Source: Tritrichomonas musculus (taxonomy: Eukaryota > Parabasalia > Tritrichomonadida > Tritrichomonadidae). From it: a stretch of 64,000 nucleotides of DNA. Shown here piece after piece: positions 41,360 through 50,700 of this stretch. Each line of letters begins with the position of its first letter. The first letter of the stretch is position 1. A program made the position numbers and the translations under genes. The stretch spans positions 2,294,001-2,358,000 of the forward strand of contig JAPFFF010000007.1 in assembly GCA_039105265.1 (NCBI GenBank), written 5' to 3'. Under the pieces are notes generated by a model, which saw only the letters and a program-made list of their open reading frames with translations, was not told the DNA's origin and did no database searches.

Positions 41360-42079
41360 TTACTCAATGTTTGAAAACTTGGGGCAATGGAATGTAGGAG
41401 TTGAGTTCTCATTAATTGCTTTAAAAACTGGCGCGAAAATTGCAAAATCGTCAATTTTACATACACGGAAGAGAAGGGCTATATTTGTGTAATGAGTGAG
41501 AATTGTATTCATGATTTCAAAATATTTAAGATCAGTTAATTTTGAAATGTCAGAATAGTGGCAAATATAAAGATGAGCCAAAATTCTGAAAAGCCTTCTG
41601 TAAGAAGTCTTTATTACTTCGTCAGCCTTTGGGGAGAGCTCTCCTTTATCTTCATCGGGGAATATTTCTTTATTTAGCAAATTTCGTTTAATATACCTTT
41701 TCAAGGCATCAAAATATTCAGGTGCTGAGACCTGAATAGGTTGAGGCGAGTCATCATCTTCCCAAAAGTAGCAGTATTGTGGACCAGCATTAAAGAGAGG
41801 GCATGTGTCAGATGTACAAAACAGAGAGCAAGAAGAATATAATAGTTCGACTCTTTGTAAAAAGTCGACGAGGTTGACAACTAGCCAATCACCAATCGAG
41901 AAATCTGGTGGAGGTTGGATTAAATTATTTATATTTAAATCAAGATGATCACCAGGGATATCTTCAAGGCGCTTGTACTTTTTCATTTCAAAATTATTGT
42001 CATTTGTTATCATAATAGTGATATTTTGGGATTTCTTTGGGCCTCCTTTCTTTGATTTCTTAACTTTCTTACCAGGCAT
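41360..42079 (-). CDS. Mob-family kinase-activator protein
   Basis: 239 residues from the ATG at 42079 (MPGKKVKKSKKGG). An upstream ATG at 42100 adds seven residues (MNKFLLL) and is less convincing. The Mob fold is shown by the zinc site: CTSDTC in the first half, and HLYICH followed by YSDI in the second. Also present are the family signature SAGPxYxYxW-like segment (NAGPQYCYFWED) and a C-terminal helical region. Mob proteins bind and activate NDR/LATS kinases (Hippo/mitotic-exit pathway) or act in STRIPAK (Mob4). The acidic W(E/A)D context and the basic Lys-rich N-terminus do not decide the subfamily. Confidence 0.88.
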   Translation of the reverse strand: MPGKKVKKSKKGGPKKSQNITIMITNDNNFEMKKYKRLEDIPGDHLDLNINNLIQPPPDFSIGDWLVVNLVDFLQRVELLYSSCSLFCTSDTCPLFNAGPQYCYFWEDDDSPQPIQVSAPEYFDALKRYIKRNLLNKEIFPDEDKGELSPKADEVIKTSYRRLFRILAHLYICHYSDISKLTDLKYFEIMNTILTHYTNIALLFRVCKIDDFAIFAPVFKAINENSTPTFHCPKFSNIE

Positions 42080-42100
42080 TAATAATAAAAATTTATTCAA

Positions 42101-42509
42101 ATTTCATGGTTATTTAATTTGAGAAAAATTGACTATTCACAATTGATTTAATCTTTTTCATAAAATATCGACGATAACAGATAAAAATAAATTTATACTT
42201 ATAGAAAGATATGCTTATATTAAATAAAAAAAGTTCCTTAGTAAAATTGCACAAAGATTGGAATAGGAGAAAGATATTTCTATATCATTATATAACTTTT
42301 TTTATTTTATTGAAAAATTTATATTGTAAACAGTTTAGAATTTGTTGGGGGAAATGTTAAAGATTTTTGATTTAAAAAAGAATAAATCTATAAAAAAAAA
42401 AAAAACTTAATTGTATATAAACACAAAAATTAGGTATCACTCAAAAAGTTAATTAAAGAGTGATATATTTCATCTTAAAAAGTTTGATGTTTTCAAGATG
42501 AAATAAAAT
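42101..42509. other. AT-rich spacer, no gene seen
   Basis: 5' flank of the Mob gene, ending at the MITE target duplication. An A run lies near 42392-42404. Confidence 0.4.
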
Positions 42510-42886
42510 ATTGTCAAACGGTACTGCGATCGGATGTAAAGTGTCAAAAAATTGAGAGCAAAATTAAATAACCTGGAAATGCCTAAAAAAATTATATAAC
42601 AGTTAATTTTATATAATATAAAATAAAATTCTTTAATGAAATTTGGAAGTAAATTTTCAATTTTATAGACATACCATATAAAAAAAATTTTTTTGAATGG
42701 ATAAAATGAGTTTTTCATTCAAATTTAATGAACATAAATCTCCAAATCAAATTAGAAAATACTTCCAATATTTTGATAAGTTATTATATATAATGTGTTC
42801 TATTTATATATTTGGTTTGTTTCGATTATTACAGTTTTTTAAATATTTTTGACACTTTACATCCGATCGCAGTACCGTTTATTGTC
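42510..42886. mobile_element. 365-bp MITE with perfect 35-bp terminal inverted repeats and 6-bp target duplication
   Basis: The inverted repeats 42516-42550 and 42846-42880 are perfect complements over 35 bp, beginning AAACGGTACTGCGATCGGAT at the outer ends. Directly outside, ATTGTC is present on both sides (42510-42515 and 42881-42886), a clean 6-bp target-site duplication. The interior (295 bp) is AT-rich and non-coding, with a weaker inner palindrome (TTGGAAGTA near 42641, TACTTCCAA near 42752). This is a complete small non-autonomous DNA element, moved in trans. A 6-bp duplication is unusual among classical cut-and-paste families and is typical of retroviral-type integrases (Maverick/Polinton, Ginger). 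The parent element is not in this window. Confidence 0.9.
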
Positions 42887-43309
42887 ATTGTTATTTGAAA
42901 TAACTTATTTCATTTTCATTGAGCTTTGTCTGAGTATGTGGGATATGGTGGAATTTATCAATTTGCTATATAAATATCAATTATTTATGAAAAGAATCGT
43001 TAGAAAAGAATATTATATTTTTTCTGAAATAAAAAAGTTCCAGTGCCATTAAAATATTTTTATCTTCGGGTTTAAAATGGTTTAATTCAATTAAAATAAT
43101 CGTAAAATTCCAAATTAAAGGATAAATTAGATTTTCAACTGAAACAATTGCATTTTCTCACTTCTAATTCTACATTATGGAAGATCAAAATTGCTTGTGT
43201 TATTGTAAAAGCATAAAAAGCATATATCAAACTTTTGATTAAATTTCAAAAGCATAATTTTTAATTTAAATTGAATTCTATTAACGTGTAAATTTAAATA
43301 CTTAATAAA
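42887..43309. other. AT-rich spacer, no gene seen
   Basis: 5' flank of the phosphatase-like gene. ATTAACGTGT lies about 30 bases before its ATG. Nothing else recognised. Confidence 0.35.
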
Positions 43310-44767
43310 ATGGAAGCTTCTACAGCAGACATACTTGTTCTTGAAGCTTTCGAAAAAGTTGTTGGAAGTTTATTTCCTTCACCATCAGCTGTAACCAGTT
43401 CGATTTCCTTTCCTAAGTTCCCACCTGATGTTTTATCTACATTAATCGACCTTGCTATGACTAGATTTCAGAATCAATCTACTGTTATCGAAATACCTCT
43501 TGGGACATATATTATTGGAGATATTCACGGTAATATTCATGATCTTCTCAGAATTCTAGGAACAATTGGTGATTTTCTCCCAAGGCAAAGTAATGTCCGA
43601 GATCAATCCATCAATTCTGATGTTTTATTAACTTCAGATGGAAATTTGATTGATAATTCAGAAATCCAAAATCAAACAAAATTACTTTTTCTTGGTAATT
43701 ATATAGGCCAAGGGCAATTTTCTTTAGAAGTTATCACTCTACTTTTTGCATTAACAGTTGCATATCCAAATAATTTTTATCTTATTCGTGGATGTGATGA
43801 ATTTAAAGATACTAACGAGCAAAGCGGATTTAAATCAGAACTTATAAGCGAATATGGTCGAAAAAATGATATTTATGATCGTCTTAACAAAGCTTTTTCC
43901 TATCTTCCACTGGCTGCTATTGTTGGTGGTTCAACCATTTGCATCCATGGTGGCTTAAGTTCAAAATTATCGATGACTTCACAAATACAATCAATACAGC
44001 GTCCTTTAAAAAACTGTGAGAATATATTGGTCAGTGACCTTTTATGGAGTAATCCTTCCACAGATACAATGACCTATAAAGCATCTTATGATGGAAAAGG
44101 CTGTTTTTTTGGACAGCAATCTACATCACTATTTTTAAAGAATAATCGCTATATTAGAATAATTCGAGGTCATCAATGTAATGCAGATGGTGTTCAACCT
44201 TTCTTCAATGGTCTCGGTTTTACTGTATTTTCTAGTTCAAATTCTGATAGTAACTACCTAATTGGTTTTATTAGAATTAATTTGAAAAATAAAGTTATTA
44301 TTTACCGCCTACCGCAATCAACAGAAAAATATGATAGGAGCAAAACTGTCTTTCAGTCAATACTTGACGAAGTTCAAATGACATTTTCAAACGTCTTAAA
44401 AATGAATTATTTCACATACAAAGAAAACAACACTAATGATGATAGCAACAATAATAATGATTGTAAGAATAGGACAACTTTTAAATGTTGTAAAAATGAT
44501 TTTTTACTCTATCCTTCTTCATTATCTTCTACTTTTGATTCAAAAAGAATGCTAAAGAAGAAAAGAGCTTCCCTTTCAGGAAATATATCGCAATTAAAAG
44601 CATCAACTCTTCCTCCTGGTTTTATATTAGCAAAGAGAAAGCTCCCAAAAACTTCAATTTCTTCTTCTTCAATGGCGAGATTGCCTAAAAAAAGATTTTC
44701 AGATAATATTAGTAATGTTTCAATAAAAGGAAAACGATCTTCGTCAGCAAAATTGCCTACGTTATAG
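43310..44767 (+). CDS. PP1/PPP-family phosphatase fold, predicted pseudophosphatase
   Basis: 485 residues. The fold is clearly PPP (PP1/PP2A-like), about residues 20-345, followed by a 140-residue Asn/Ser/Lys-rich tail. Retained motifs: GDIHG (43517-43531), IHGGL, and RGHQ. Lost motifs: GDxxDRG reads GNYIGQG (43694-43714), so the bridging metal-ligand Asp and the Asp-Arg pair are gone. RGNHE reads RGCDE (43787-43801), so the metal-ligand Asn and the catalytic His are replaced by Cys and Asp. A 25-residue insert sits before GNY. Two-metal hydrolysis is therefore very unlikely, and the protein probably acts as a binding or scaffold subunit. The tail contains KKR and RKLPK basic clusters. Confidence 0.88.
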   Translation: MEASTADILVLEAFEKVVGSLFPSPSAVTSSISFPKFPPDVLSTLIDLAMTRFQNQSTVIEIPLGTYIIGDIHGNIHDLLRILGTIGDFLPRQSNVRDQSINSDVLLTSDGNLIDNSEIQNQTKLLFLGNYIGQGQFSLEVITLLFALTVAYPNNFYLIRGCDEFKDTNEQSGFKSELISEYGRKNDIYDRLNKAFSYLPLAAIVGGSTICIHGGLSSKLSMTSQIQSIQRPLKNCENILVSDLLWSNPSTDTMTYKASYDGKGCFFGQQSTSLFLKNNRYIRIIRGHQCNADGVQPFFNGLGFTVFSSSNSDSNYLIGFIRINLKNKVIIYRLPQSTEKYDRSKTVFQSILDEVQMTFSNVLKMNYFTYKENNTNDDSNNNNDCKNRTTFKCCKNDFLLYPSSLSSTFDSKRMLKKKRASLSGNISQLKASTLPPGFILAKRKLPKTSISSSSMARLPKKRFSDNISNVSIKGKRSSSAKLPTL

Positions 44768-45361
44768 ATCATTCCTATTTTGGTATGAAGTATATTGTTA
44801 TATAAAATTTGTGCGTATATATACTTTTTATGCATTTTGTTTATAATTTGAGTCGATATATAAAGTATTTGATTTAAAACTGTATCTCAAAAAAATTGTA
44901 AAGTCTTTCAATAAAAATTGGTTCTAAGTAATATATATATAACTCAATCATTTATAGATAAGTCATGGACCCAAAAGATAACCGATTTTATTCATTAATT
45001 AATTAGATTTTTATTTTTCAATTTAGTTACGCTTGATATAAATTAGATATACTAAGTATTAATTAATTGTTCTCGTATAGCAAAGTTGTTTACATCTGTC
45101 TCTATTATTTTCCATTTAATGATTAAGTTTATTTCAAAAAGTTATTTTTAAACGTAACGATTCTCAATTATTATTTATAAAATAACTCATTGATTTTCCA
45201 ATTTGATGATTTTTAATCATCCTTTTTGTTTTATTTTATTTTTTCATTTTGTTTTTAGATGTGTTTTGTTTTGTTTCAATTATTAAATAATAAGATAAAT
45301 ATATATAATTTTTTTAGTGTTTGAAAATTTTATTCAATTGAAATTACAAAATCAATTTTTA
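44768..45361. other. AT-rich spacer, no gene seen
   Basis: About 600 bp between two plus-strand genes. T-rich stretches near 45220-45280. No RNA or repeat recognised. Confidence 0.4.
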
Positions 45362-45982
45362 ATGAAAAAGAACCCAGCAAGCAAAGTCTCTAAGCTTCAA
45401 CTTGAAAGTAAAAACCAAATGACTAGGTCAAAACGGCTTCAGAAAACTGCTAAAAGTGTCGAAACCAGAAATAAGGAGTTAGGATTAACGTCGAAACCAT
45501 TTATGAGCGATTTGAAAGACCAATCAAAGAAGGAATATGCGCCTAATGGTATATCACCGGGACATGTTCGACGTGAAGATATTCTGGCTTTACTTAAAGA
45601 TTTGATCAATAAATCAAATATTGATAAAGAAATTAAAATTGCTGATATTGACCGTGCAACTTACACCCTGATGGATTCAATAACATCACTTATCACCGCC
45701 AAGTCCCCTGGAATTATACAAGCAATTGTTAATAACAATTTTCAAGATTTACCTTTCAAAGAAAAACTAGTGCGATCAGAACTTCTTGTTCAAAAGTGGA
45801 GCCAATATATTGATGAAATACAGTTTCAAATGCAACATTCTCAATTACCAATTTTCCAAGAAGATGATGATAACTCGCTTGAAGCATTGTTTAACAACTC
45901 TTCTGAGGACAACTGGACTTTAAATGATGATTGTCCTCCTCTTGGTTGGCTATCTTCCCAAGCCTTTTCATACGACTTTTGA
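45362..45982 (+). CDS. Unknown 206-residue protein
   Basis: Intact frame from the ATG at 45362 (MKKNPASKVSKLQLESK). Codons upstream in the same frame lack an ATG and run into AT-rich DNA, so this start is chosen. The N-terminal third is basic and helical (MTRSKRLQKTAKSVETRNKE). The middle (GISPGHVRREDILALLKDLIN, YTLMDSITSLITAK) is a predicted helical bundle. The C-terminus is acidic and ends with aromatic residues (CPPLGWLSSQAFSYDF). There is no signal or membrane helix, and no family recognised. Two hairpins follow its stop codon at once. Confidence 0.65.
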   Translation: MKKNPASKVSKLQLESKNQMTRSKRLQKTAKSVETRNKELGLTSKPFMSDLKDQSKKEYAPNGISPGHVRREDILALLKDLINKSNIDKEIKIADIDRATYTLMDSITSLITAKSPGIIQAIVNNNFQDLPFKEKLVRSELLVQKWSQYIDEIQFQMQHSQLPIFQEDDDNSLEALFNNSSEDNWTLNDDCPPLGWLSSQAFSYDF

Positions 45983-45984
45983 AA

Positions 45985-46052
45985 TTTAACTCTTGGATCC
46001 TTCGGGTGGATACTAAATTTAAGAGTTGAACACGAAAGGATAGCTTTATCCT
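45985..46052 (+). promoter_or_regulatory. Two tandem RNA-type hairpins directly after a stop codon
   Basis: Hairpin 1: 45985-45994 pairs with 46021-46030 (10 bp including one G-U). Inside it is a second short stem capped by the very stable C(UUCG)G tetraloop at 46000-46005. Hairpin 2: AGGATA (46037-46042) pairs with TATCCT (46047-46052) around GCTT. The first begins two bases after the TGA. The block is GC-richer than normal 3' flanks here. It could be a 3'-end processing or stability element, or a small RNA. No known ribozyme core was found. Confidence 0.5.
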
Positions 46053-46294
46053 ATGGCTTTTAAACATTATTTTTCACTTACTTTCCCATATTTTTTTTTC
46101 ATAATTATCTTTATTCTTTTTTTTGAAATTAAATATAGGTATCATATTTAGTGAAAAGAATGTTCAAAAAGCTTAGGTTATATGTTTCAACTACAAAGTA
46201 AAATAAATGAAAGCTTATTTTTATAAGCTCGTTAGTTTTAGAAGAATTTATTCAATTTTACAACCCGCCAAAATTTTTATCGGATTTTGAATTG

Positions 46295-47293
46295 ATGCAA
46301 CCGAATAACGAAGCAGATACTGCATCAACCATACAGGTAGAACCAAATACAATATCTACAGGTCAACTTCAAACAGATACTGAAATTCAACAACTTCAGC
46401 AGCAAAATTCAGAGCCGCAGTCTTATGATAAGTTTATCTCTATGCCAAAATCTGATTTAAATAACCTAAGCCAGCCAAATGACCAGCAAGCTTTTCAAAT
46501 AGGAACAGATGAAAATCAATCAATCCTTCAACCTATTATTCCAATACCAAATCCACAATCAAAAATTAGCAAAAAACAAGCAAAGCCAAAGCAACAAACT
46601 AATTCACTGAATCAGCAACAAGGCCAGCAAATGCCTGTTTTTTGGGATCTCTTGAATAATGCAGATAAAGAAGCTTATAATAAAATGCGCATTGCTCTTT
46701 CATCCCCAGCATGTAAGCATCGTCGCCATCACAGTAATGAATTAAACCGTGAAATTGTAAATACAATTAAAAGTTTTGTTGTTCGGAATGACGCTGATGA
46801 TTGGAAACGAGCACTTGTTACTGGAATTGTTTGGTTACCAAATGCCATTGCAATTAATACAAGACAGCTTCGCCTTCTTCTCTCAAAATGCAAATCATCA
46901 ATTAATGCTCTTTTCCAGAAACTAGGATATTATACAATACCCACAACAAATGACTACTCAAGTTCGATAATATCTTGCTTTCCTCTTCTTAAAGACAATT
47001 TCCCTGAACTTCGAAAATGGACAATTCGATTAATATCTCCCCCAGATGCAAAATCAGCATTAAATCAACAACAACAGCAGCAAATGGCATTTCAACAACC
47101 ACAACAAAATACGCAACCAATTCAAATTATTCAAATTCCGCAAACAAAAAATGAAGAAAATAAAAATGAATCGGTTTCTCTTGTAAACGGAAATGAAAAC
47201 ACTGTTGTTCCTCAACAACAGTTACAAGTACAGAGCAGTGAACCAAATACATCGTTAATAGTCACTCCGCATATTGAATTTCAACAGCAATAA
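46295..47293 (+). CDS. Transcription-initiator-binding (IBD) protein, IBP39-like
   Basis: 332 residues from the ATG at 46295. A Gln/Asn-rich N-terminus (about 1-110) leads into the IBD fold (about 113-235). The entry is PVFWDLLNNADKEAYNKMR. A Cys/His/Arg cluster follows (CKHRRHH), then the core DDWKRALVTGIVWLP. Next is the recognition-helix segment NTRQLRLLLSKCKSSIN, followed by a hydrophobic strand-helix closure. IBP39 (342 residues in Trichomonas vaginalis) binds the initiator element TCAYW and recruits RNA polymerase II. In IBP39 the IBD is at the N-terminus. Here it is central between Gln-rich arms, so this is a family member rather than a clear orthologue. Because the IBD family is known from parabasalids, this gene identifies the organism group. 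Confidence 0.88.
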   Translation: MQPNNEADTASTIQVEPNTISTGQLQTDTEIQQLQQQNSEPQSYDKFISMPKSDLNNLSQPNDQQAFQIGTDENQSILQPIIPIPNPQSKISKKQAKPKQQTNSLNQQQGQQMPVFWDLLNNADKEAYNKMRIALSSPACKHRRHHSNELNREIVNTIKSFVVRNDADDWKRALVTGIVWLPNAIAINTRQLRLLLSKCKSSINALFQKLGYYTIPTTNDYSSSIISCFPLLKDNFPELRKWTIRLISPPDAKSALNQQQQQQMAFQQPQQNTQPIQIIQIPQTKNEENKNESVSLVNGNENTVVPQQQLQVQSSEPNTSLIVTPHIEFQQQ

Positions 47294-47677
47294 TTGTTTT
47301 ATTCATTGTAGAATTGTGTGTCCAAAATTATTTTTTTTACATTTCTCTATTATTTTTAAAATATTTTTTAGGTTAATTTATTTTTTTCTAAGCTATAAAA
47401 CGAACTGATTTTAAACTTTTTTTTAAAAAAAAATCATTCAAATGAAGCAATGGGATGAGCAAACTCTTTGAACAAATCCACTTTCTCAGATGATAACTTT
47501 TTGAATTATACAATCTGAAATTTAAGGCGTTTTGAAAAATACTTTTGTTTTATATTTATAATTTAAACATAATATTATATATTAGAACAGATAAATGAGG
47601 TCTGGAACTACAAAATTAATGTTGCGCAACTATATATGTATATTATAATTTGATGTTTTATAAAACATATTCATATA
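47294..47677. other. AT-rich spacer, no gene seen
   Basis: 3' flank of the IBD gene. A perfect complement of TATAATTTGATGTTTTATAA (near 47644) occurs inverted near 47815, linking it to the foldback described next. Confidence 0.35.
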
Positions 47678-48138
47678 ACTAATAGTATATTCTTATCTTT
47701 ACTAAAAACATATTTATATGCTTTTCATTAGATTAATCTGATATCTTTTACTATATTGAAGTTAATATTTTCATGTTTCTGCTTTGTGAATCTTTTTTAA
47801 ATTTTATATATTGCTTATAAAACATCAAATTATAGAGATAAACTTGAAAAATAAGGCTCTCTATTAAAATCTGTTTCACATTCAAATATTAATCGTCATA
47901 GTTAAATTATACCATATAACCGTTTTTCTGGATTTAAAAAATGTTTTTAATTAGAGAACTTTATTTTCATTTTGAATTTGCATATTATTTGACTTTATAT
48001 TAATTTAAAGTGATTTAAAAAAGATTCACAAAGCAGAAGCTTGAAAATATTAACTTCAATATAGTTAATGATATCAGATAAATGAATTAAAAAATGTATA
48101 AATATGTTTTATAGTAAAGATAAGAATATACTATTAGT
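47678..48138. repeat. Foldback element with 126-bp arms
   Basis: Arms 47678-47803 and 48013-48138 are inverted copies, about 85-90% identical by eye. The ends ACTAATAGTATATTCTTA and the inner blocks GAAGTTAATATTTTCA and CTGCTTTGTGAATC are nearly perfect. The loop is 209 bp and AT-rich. An additional 20-bp inverted pair (47644 and 47815) interlocks with the left arm. No open frame. This fits an old non-autonomous inverted-repeat element or a hairpin-forming transcript. Confidence 0.8.
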
Positions 48139-48398
48139 AATTATTCTATTGATATAAAAATTGCTGCATTATATATAAGCTGTAGCAAGTTATGACGCAA
48201 ATACTCTTTATGATCACCTTTTCATCCACAGAAATATCTATAAGGATTACAAAGTCCAAAAGCAAGAATATTTCATATGTAATGAAATTATGATTATACA
48301 CCAGTTTTCATAAAAATAGATTTTTTTAATCAATAATTATTATAACTTTTTTTGAATTTTTATGAGAAAAACTCATTATAAGTACTTCATATAGCATT

Positions 48399-48847
48399 AA
48401 AAACAACGGAATATGTTTCATTTTTTTATGTGTATCTCTGTAAAATTTGCAGCAATTTCAAATTTCTAAATTCATTTTACGTACGTTTATTGTTTAAATT
48501 AACATAAAAATATGCAAAACAGATTAGAAAAATACTTTAAACTAATTAAAATCTCTTTTATCAAGATATTTTCAAAACATAGAAGCATTTCTCAAAGTTA
48601 GTCATTGATATATTATTATTATTTTCATTACTATATTAAAATTTATCATTGTTTACATATAAATATGATCGTATAATGCATTTACATTTTATAAATACTA
48701 CATATATCCAAAAATATCATTGGAAAAAATATGATGCTGATTATCATTTCAATTTTCGATATTAAATATATCTGTATATTATATGATATTTAAAGAATAT
48801 ATTAATATTTTTTAAATCGATATAGCACGTATATTCCGTTGTTTTTT
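48399..48847. repeat. Short inverted-repeat pair around 450 bp
   Basis: AAAAACAACGGAATAT (48399-48414) and its complement ATATTCCGTTGTTTTTT (48831-48847) bound an AT-rich non-coding segment. It may be a degraded MITE. No target duplication seen. Confidence 0.4.
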
Positions 48848-49212
48848 AAAAACATGAAAAATTGGATAGATGTGATATGACTATTTTATCATTCAAAATA
48901 AGAAGAGTACACCCTTAAGCAATTTGTTTTGAAAGGGAAAAAAAAAAAATGTTTATATTAAAATGTTAAGCTTTAAATTTTATTTTTTTTGTAAAATATA
49001 TAATCTAAAAATAAAACTTAAAATATATACATTTGAAATGTTAGAATTCTCTTGCCAATTTTTTTTTTATAGTTAATTTATATATTGAATGCAAATTAGA
49101 CGATAAGTATTGAATTTTCATGTAAACTTTTCAATAGCATTTTCGTTTATTTCTATTGATATAATTAATATAAATATTGCAATTCTTCTGATTTTAAAAC
49201 CAATTGAATCAT

Positions 49213-49214
<2 letters not shown>
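48848..49214. other. AT-rich DNA, no gene seen
   Basis: An A run near 48939-48949. No coding signal. Confidence 0.4.
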
Positions 49215-49265
<51 letters not shown>

Positions 49266-49290
49266 CCAATAATTTATTGGAAAAAAAAAA
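49215..49290. repeat. 51-base T run ending in a perfect palindrome
   Basis: 49215-49265 is uninterrupted T. It is followed by CCAATAATTTATTGG, a perfect 7-bp inverted repeat around one T, and then ten A. The whole right part therefore reads as a hairpin of T run, CCAATAA, TTATTGG, A run. A frame through it encodes poly-Phe and is not a gene. Confidence 0.85.
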
Positions 49291-49739
49291 CTAACGTTAT
49301 TTCATTTGAGGCAGATCGCTTCAATAGATCCAGAGCAAAAGGTCAAATGATTTTTTTTGATTGGTCAATATAAATGTAAACGATTTTTTTTTATGATTGT
49401 TTGATATAAGAACTTTTTCTAAATAAATTTTAATAAATTGACCTTATATCATCAGAAAAAGTTGTTTGCTCGGGATCTGTTGAATTGCTATGAGTTTGGT
49501 GAAAGCACGTTATGAAAAGTTCTTTCACAATTTAATTGAGCATTAAAAAATTTCATTAACTTTGTAATATGCCCTTTTGAAAAACATTTGTATGTAAACA
49601 AATTCTTGATGATATAATAAAACAATATTTAACAAAATCTATGTATTGATGTTTGAAAAAAGCTTCATGTCATTCATAAAAAGTGAGGTAAACAAGTTCC
49701 AATGAAAGATGTAAACGTTATATACCGCACTTATATAAT

Positions 49740-50700
49740 AGAAGGACATGAAGCGGTTTTAAGATTTTGAACCAGAATGGATTACTCGGTGAAAACTTAT
49801 TGGAATATAGTTAATAAACCTAGAAGTTATATAGAAAAAAACATTTCTCACCGGGAACCATATGGAATTATCAACATTTTCAATTCGTAAAAAATATACT
49901 TAAATATAATCCTACCCTTACTCTAAGAGAAATACTATTTATATATCATTAAAATAATTTTCCAGATATTGCAATTTCTATGTTATATAGATACTTGAAT
50001 GCTTCAATTAATATATCTCGAAAAGTTATTACTAGGTGGGGTCAATATAGAAATACTCTTTATGTGAAATATTTAAGGATTGTATTTTTTAATAATTATA
50101 TTCATATCACATGTCACAAGATTTGGATTGATGAATTTTCTGTAAAACTACAGATTTCCAGAAACTATGGAAGATCACCTAGAGGTGATAGAGCAGTCAT
50201 GCTTTTACCTCCTGCACCTTGACCTAATATAAGTGTGACGATAGCTGTTGGCATGACAGAAAAATCCTATAATGCATTATAGGATTTAAATTTAAATATT
50301 CATGATGATATGAAAAATAATGTTCCCATTCATACAGAAGTTATTTTTATTTCTTTTTTAGGCTATTCAAATTTCAATAGAAACTTTTTGCCCCCATATT
50401 CACCTATGCTTACATCTGTAGAAGAAGCAATATCCCATATTAATGGAAATATCAGAGAAAAGATGAATAATTCTCAAAGATAGAATTTATCACGGCTTGT
50501 CACCGTAGGAAGGGGACTAAAAAAGAAATCAGAAATCATATTTTTGATAAATATCATTGCGAATGAAATCATTTACTCAAACTTTAATGGTTGCTTATAT
50601 TTCTCATGTTTTAAAATTCTGTGAACCTGTTATGAGATGTGAAGATATTAAAAACAATATTTTTATTGACATGTAAGTCCAGAAATATTTTGAGAAGGAT
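49740..50700 (+). mobile_element. Decayed Tc1/mariner/IS630-type transposase
   Basis: Coding traces in several phases follow the order of the family. A helix-turn-helix part has NPTLTLREI and ISMLYRYLNASINIS (about 49900-50020). The first catalytic Asp lies in IWIDEFS (about 50122-50142), followed by the typical GRSPRGDRA. After a damaged middle comes FLPPYSPMLTSVEEA (about 50380-50430), matching the LPPYSPxLNPIEE motif with its catalytic Glu. C-terminal traces run to about 50690. At least six stops or frameshifts break it and the second Asp region is lost, so it is long dead. Terminal repeats were not found. It resembles IS630-like rather than the Tvmar1 mariner branch. Confidence 0.75.

Noticed and set aside
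42470-43052. Two short frames sharing LTLYIRSQYRL
   Set aside because: The shared peptide is the translation of the two MITE terminal repeats, not a protein family.
45983-46060. Hammerhead ribozyme suggested by a GAAA next to a stem
   Set aside because: No CUGANGA core is present nearby.
49110-49373. Frame with a poly-Phe run
   Set aside because: Produced by the 51-base T run.
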